From contig NZ_SMSJ01000007.1 in the NCBI RefSeq assembly GCF_004355005.1, positions 62,001 through 126,000 on the forward strand: a DNA stretch of 64,000 nt. Reading direction: 5' to 3'. This stretch comes from Dankookia rubra (GTDB taxonomy: Bacteria > Pseudomonadota > Alphaproteobacteria > Acetobacterales > Acetobacteraceae). How positions within the stretch are numbered: the first letter of the stretch is position 1; each line of letters opens with the position of its first letter. Positions 62,564 to 64,000 of this stretch are shown here, piece by piece. Under the pieces are notes generated by a model that saw only the letters and a program-made list of their open reading frames with translations, did not search any database and was not told the DNA's origin. Both the position numbers and the translations under genes were made by a program.

Positions 62564-63901
62564 TTACCCGAGAAGCCAGCCGAACGCCGTCCGCAACACC
62601 AGCCCCGCCAGTGCGGCGATGCCCAGCGTCTTGACCACGTCCATCCTCATTCGAAACAAGCAGACCGCCGCCAGCATGGCCAGCAGCACTGCCACGGGGT
62701 CGATGCTGGCCAGGATCGGTACTTCCAGCCTCGCCGGGCCGATCGGCACTTCCCACATCGCGCCGAACAGCACGCGCAGGCCGAACCAGACCGCCAGGTT
62801 GGCGATGACGCCGACGACGGCCGCGGTCACACCCGCCAGCGCACCCTTCAGCCGCGCCGCATCGTGCAGCCGCTCGACATAGGGGGCACCGAGGAAGATC
62901 CAGGCGAAACACGGCGCGAAGGTGACCCAGAGGGTCAGCAGTGCCCCCAGTACCCCGCCCCAGAAGCCACCCTGCGCATGGCCCGCCAGGTAGCCGACGA
63001 ATTGCAGCACCAGGATCAGCGGACCCGGCGTCGTCTCCGCCAGCCCCAGCCCGGCCAGCATCTGCCCGGCTGAGAGCCAGCGGTAATGCTCGACCGCTTC
63101 CTGCGCCACATAGGCCAGCACCGCATAGGCGCCGCCGAAGGTAACGACCGCCATCTTAGAGAAGAACCAGGCGACGTCTCCCCAAACCGGTGTGCCGATG
63201 AGCAGCATGACCGGCCAGACCCAGAGTACCAGCGCTAGCAGCCCGGCCCGCCGTGCCGCACCGGTCAGGCGGGCGATGCGGCCGGGCTCCGCCGCCAGCA
63301 ACGCATCCAGCAGCGCAGGCGGACCGTCCTTGGCCGTGCCATGGCCGCCGCCGAAGAATGCCGCGGGGGCGAGATAGCCCGCCAGCCCCGCCGCCAGTAC
63401 CACCGCGGGGAAGGGCAGGTTGAGCAGGAACAGCGTGGCGAAAGCGAGGAAGGCGACCACCCAGGGCACCCGGCCCTTCAAGGCGCGTTTCGCCACCCGC
63501 AGCAGCGCTTCCACCACCAGCACCAGCACGGCGCATTTCAGCCCATAGAACAGCCCGGCGATGAGCGGCACCTCGCCGAAGGCCACATAGATGGCCGAGA
63601 GCGCTAACATGACCGCGGCGCCGGGCAGGACGAAGAGCAACCCGGCTGCGACCCCGCCCTTCACCCCATGCAGAAGCCAGCCGAGATAGGTGGCGAGTTG
63701 CGTCGCCTCCGGTCCCGGCAGCAGGGTGCAGAAGTTCAGCGCGTGCAGGAACCGGGCGTCGGAGACCCAGCGGCGCTCGTCCACCACCTCTCGGTGCATC
63801 AGCGCGATCTGCCCGGCCGGGCCGCCGAAGGACAGGCAGCCGATGCGGAACCAGACGCGGAGTGCCTCGGCGAAGCTCGGGAAACCAGCTGTGCCGCTCA
63901 C
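62564..63901 (-). CDS. chrA: Chromate transporter, long-chain (two CHR domains)
   Basis: The 445-residue inner-membrane protein consists of two homologous CHR halves: FGGPAGQIALMHREVVDERR with LPGPEATQLATYLGW in the first, and VVTFGGAYAVLAYVAQEAVE with ETTPGPLILVLQFVGY in the second. About ten to twelve helices are visible. ChrA exports chromate by proton-coupled transport. The GTG start shares bases with the preceding gene's TGA (GTGA), so it is coupled to the partial gene upstream. Confidence 0.93.
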   Translation of the reverse strand: MSGTAGFPSFAEALRVWFRIGCLSFGGPAGQIALMHREVVDERRWVSDARFLHALNFCTLLPGPEATQLATYLGWLLHGVKGGVAAGLLFVLPGAAVMLALSAIYVAFGEVPLIAGLFYGLKCAVLVLVVEALLRVAKRALKGRVPWVVAFLAFATLFLLNLPFPAVVLAAGLAGYLAPAAFFGGGHGTAKDGPPALLDALLAAEPGRIARLTGAARRAGLLALVLWVWPVMLLIGTPVWGDVAWFFSKMAVVTFGGAYAVLAYVAQEAVEHYRWLSAGQMLAGLGLAETTPGPLILVLQFVGYLAGHAQGGFWGGVLGALLTLWVTFAPCFAWIFLGAPYVERLHDAARLKGALAGVTAAVVGVIANLAVWFGLRVLFGAMWEVPIGPARLEVPILASIDPVAVLLAMLAAVCLFRMRMDVVKTLGIAALAGLVLRTAFGWLLG

Positions 63902-64000
63902 CGCAGCACCTCGATGCGCGGCGGCTCGCAGATCGTCTGGCTGTCGGCGATCGACCGAAGCGCGGCGCGTCCGGCGCCGGCGATACGGCTGTTGCGCGCC
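63898..64000 (-). CDS. Unidentified gene, only the last 34 residues visible
   Basis: On the minus strand the frame ends at TGA 63898-63900, four bases into the chrA start, and continues beyond the window. The visible end reads IAGAGRAALRSIADSQTIC, then EPPRIEVLR. This is too little for a family assignment; chromate-resistance regulators are common before chrA, but that is only context. Confidence 0.5.
   Translation of the reverse strand, partial: ARNSRIAGAGRAALRSIADSQTICEPPRIEVLR

Noticed and set aside
1-64000. CRISPR arrays, tRNA, rRNA, insertion sequences, integrase or attachment sites
   Set aside because: No array of short identical direct repeats with spacers, no cloverleaf with the conserved T-loop, no ribosomal sequence and no transposase or integrase motif was found by eye; small tRNA-like elements could still be missed.

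Overview
The window looks like chromosome of a high-GC alphaproteobacterium, most likely Acetobacteraceae close to Roseomonas. This rests on the GC-rich codon use, a short alphaproteobacterial flagellin, HWE/HisKA_2-type histidine kinases, malate synthase G, four stand-alone Bug/TctC-type periplasmic receptors and many small catabolic operons. No taxonomic marker gene (rRNA, tRNA, ribosomal protein) is present, so the family-level call is inference. I found no CRISPR array, insertion sequence, integrase or RNA gene.

Layout. 0-5.4 kb: the end of a stress protein with a repeat tail, a CitE-like lyase divergent from a TcuA-like flavoprotein, a Bug receptor and a proline-rich lipoprotein. 5.4-9.9 kb: flagellin divergent from a complete dTDP-L-rhamnose operon in the order rfbC-rfbB-rfbD-rfbA, with a palindrome-rich intergenic region between them. 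9.9-11.6 kb: an HWE histidine kinase cut by one in-frame amber codon. 11.8-16.7 kb: a tightly overlapping operon (metallo-hydrolase, FAD amine-oxidase-like enzyme, M20 peptidase, EamA exporter, DUF3237). 16.7-21.3 kb: a SulP-STAS-cyclic-nucleotide-binding transporter and malate synthase G. 21.4-31.4 kb: catabolic genes (amidase, fumarylacetoacetase-family enzyme, Bug receptors, M20 peptidase, two luciferase-like monooxygenases including a RutA homologue, a polysaccharide-deacetylase-type hydrolase, a Crp/Fnr regulator). 31.6-38.1 kb: a PAS-MCP-PilZ chemoreceptor, a gamma-glutamyltransferase, a GntR/FCD regulator and another Bug receptor. 38.2-42.6 kb: thioesterase, alpha/beta hydrolase, DUF1232 protein, RidA, a DenD-like dehydrogenase and diaminopropionate ammonia-lyase. 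42.7-47.0 kb: a complete ugpBAEC-type ABC importer with a possible PhoB box. 47.0-55.6 kb: a holin-like/GH108 muramidase fusion, then an exopolysaccharide cluster (phosphosugar transferase, GT2, GT4, frameshifted Wzz), a lipoprotein, an acyltransferase and a second GT2. 55.7-64 kb: msrA-msrB, a coupled group of beta-propeller, degenerate deacetylase and sterol-desaturase-family enzyme, a second histidine kinase, a BaiN/HI0933-type flavoprotein, the chromate transporter ChrA, and the end of one unidentified gene.

How it fits together. The rhamnose operon and the exopolysaccharide/acyltransferase cluster point to a decorated surface polysaccharide. The Bug receptors, amidase, FAH, M20, LLM and Ugp genes point to scavenging of organic acids, amides and glycerophosphodiesters. 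MsrA/B, RidA and ChrA are protective functions. Two genes (histidine kinase at 10 kb, Wzz at 51.7 kb) carry single-base lesions in otherwise intact reading frames. These are either real recent inactivations or base-call errors, and resolving them matters most for interpreting the region. I saw no convincing wholly new multi-gene system. The best candidates for new biology are the regulatory palindromes (6.3, 36.9, 55.7 and 60.1 kb), the tandem hairpins inside ugp, the holin-muramidase fusion and the propeller/deacetylase/desaturase operon.
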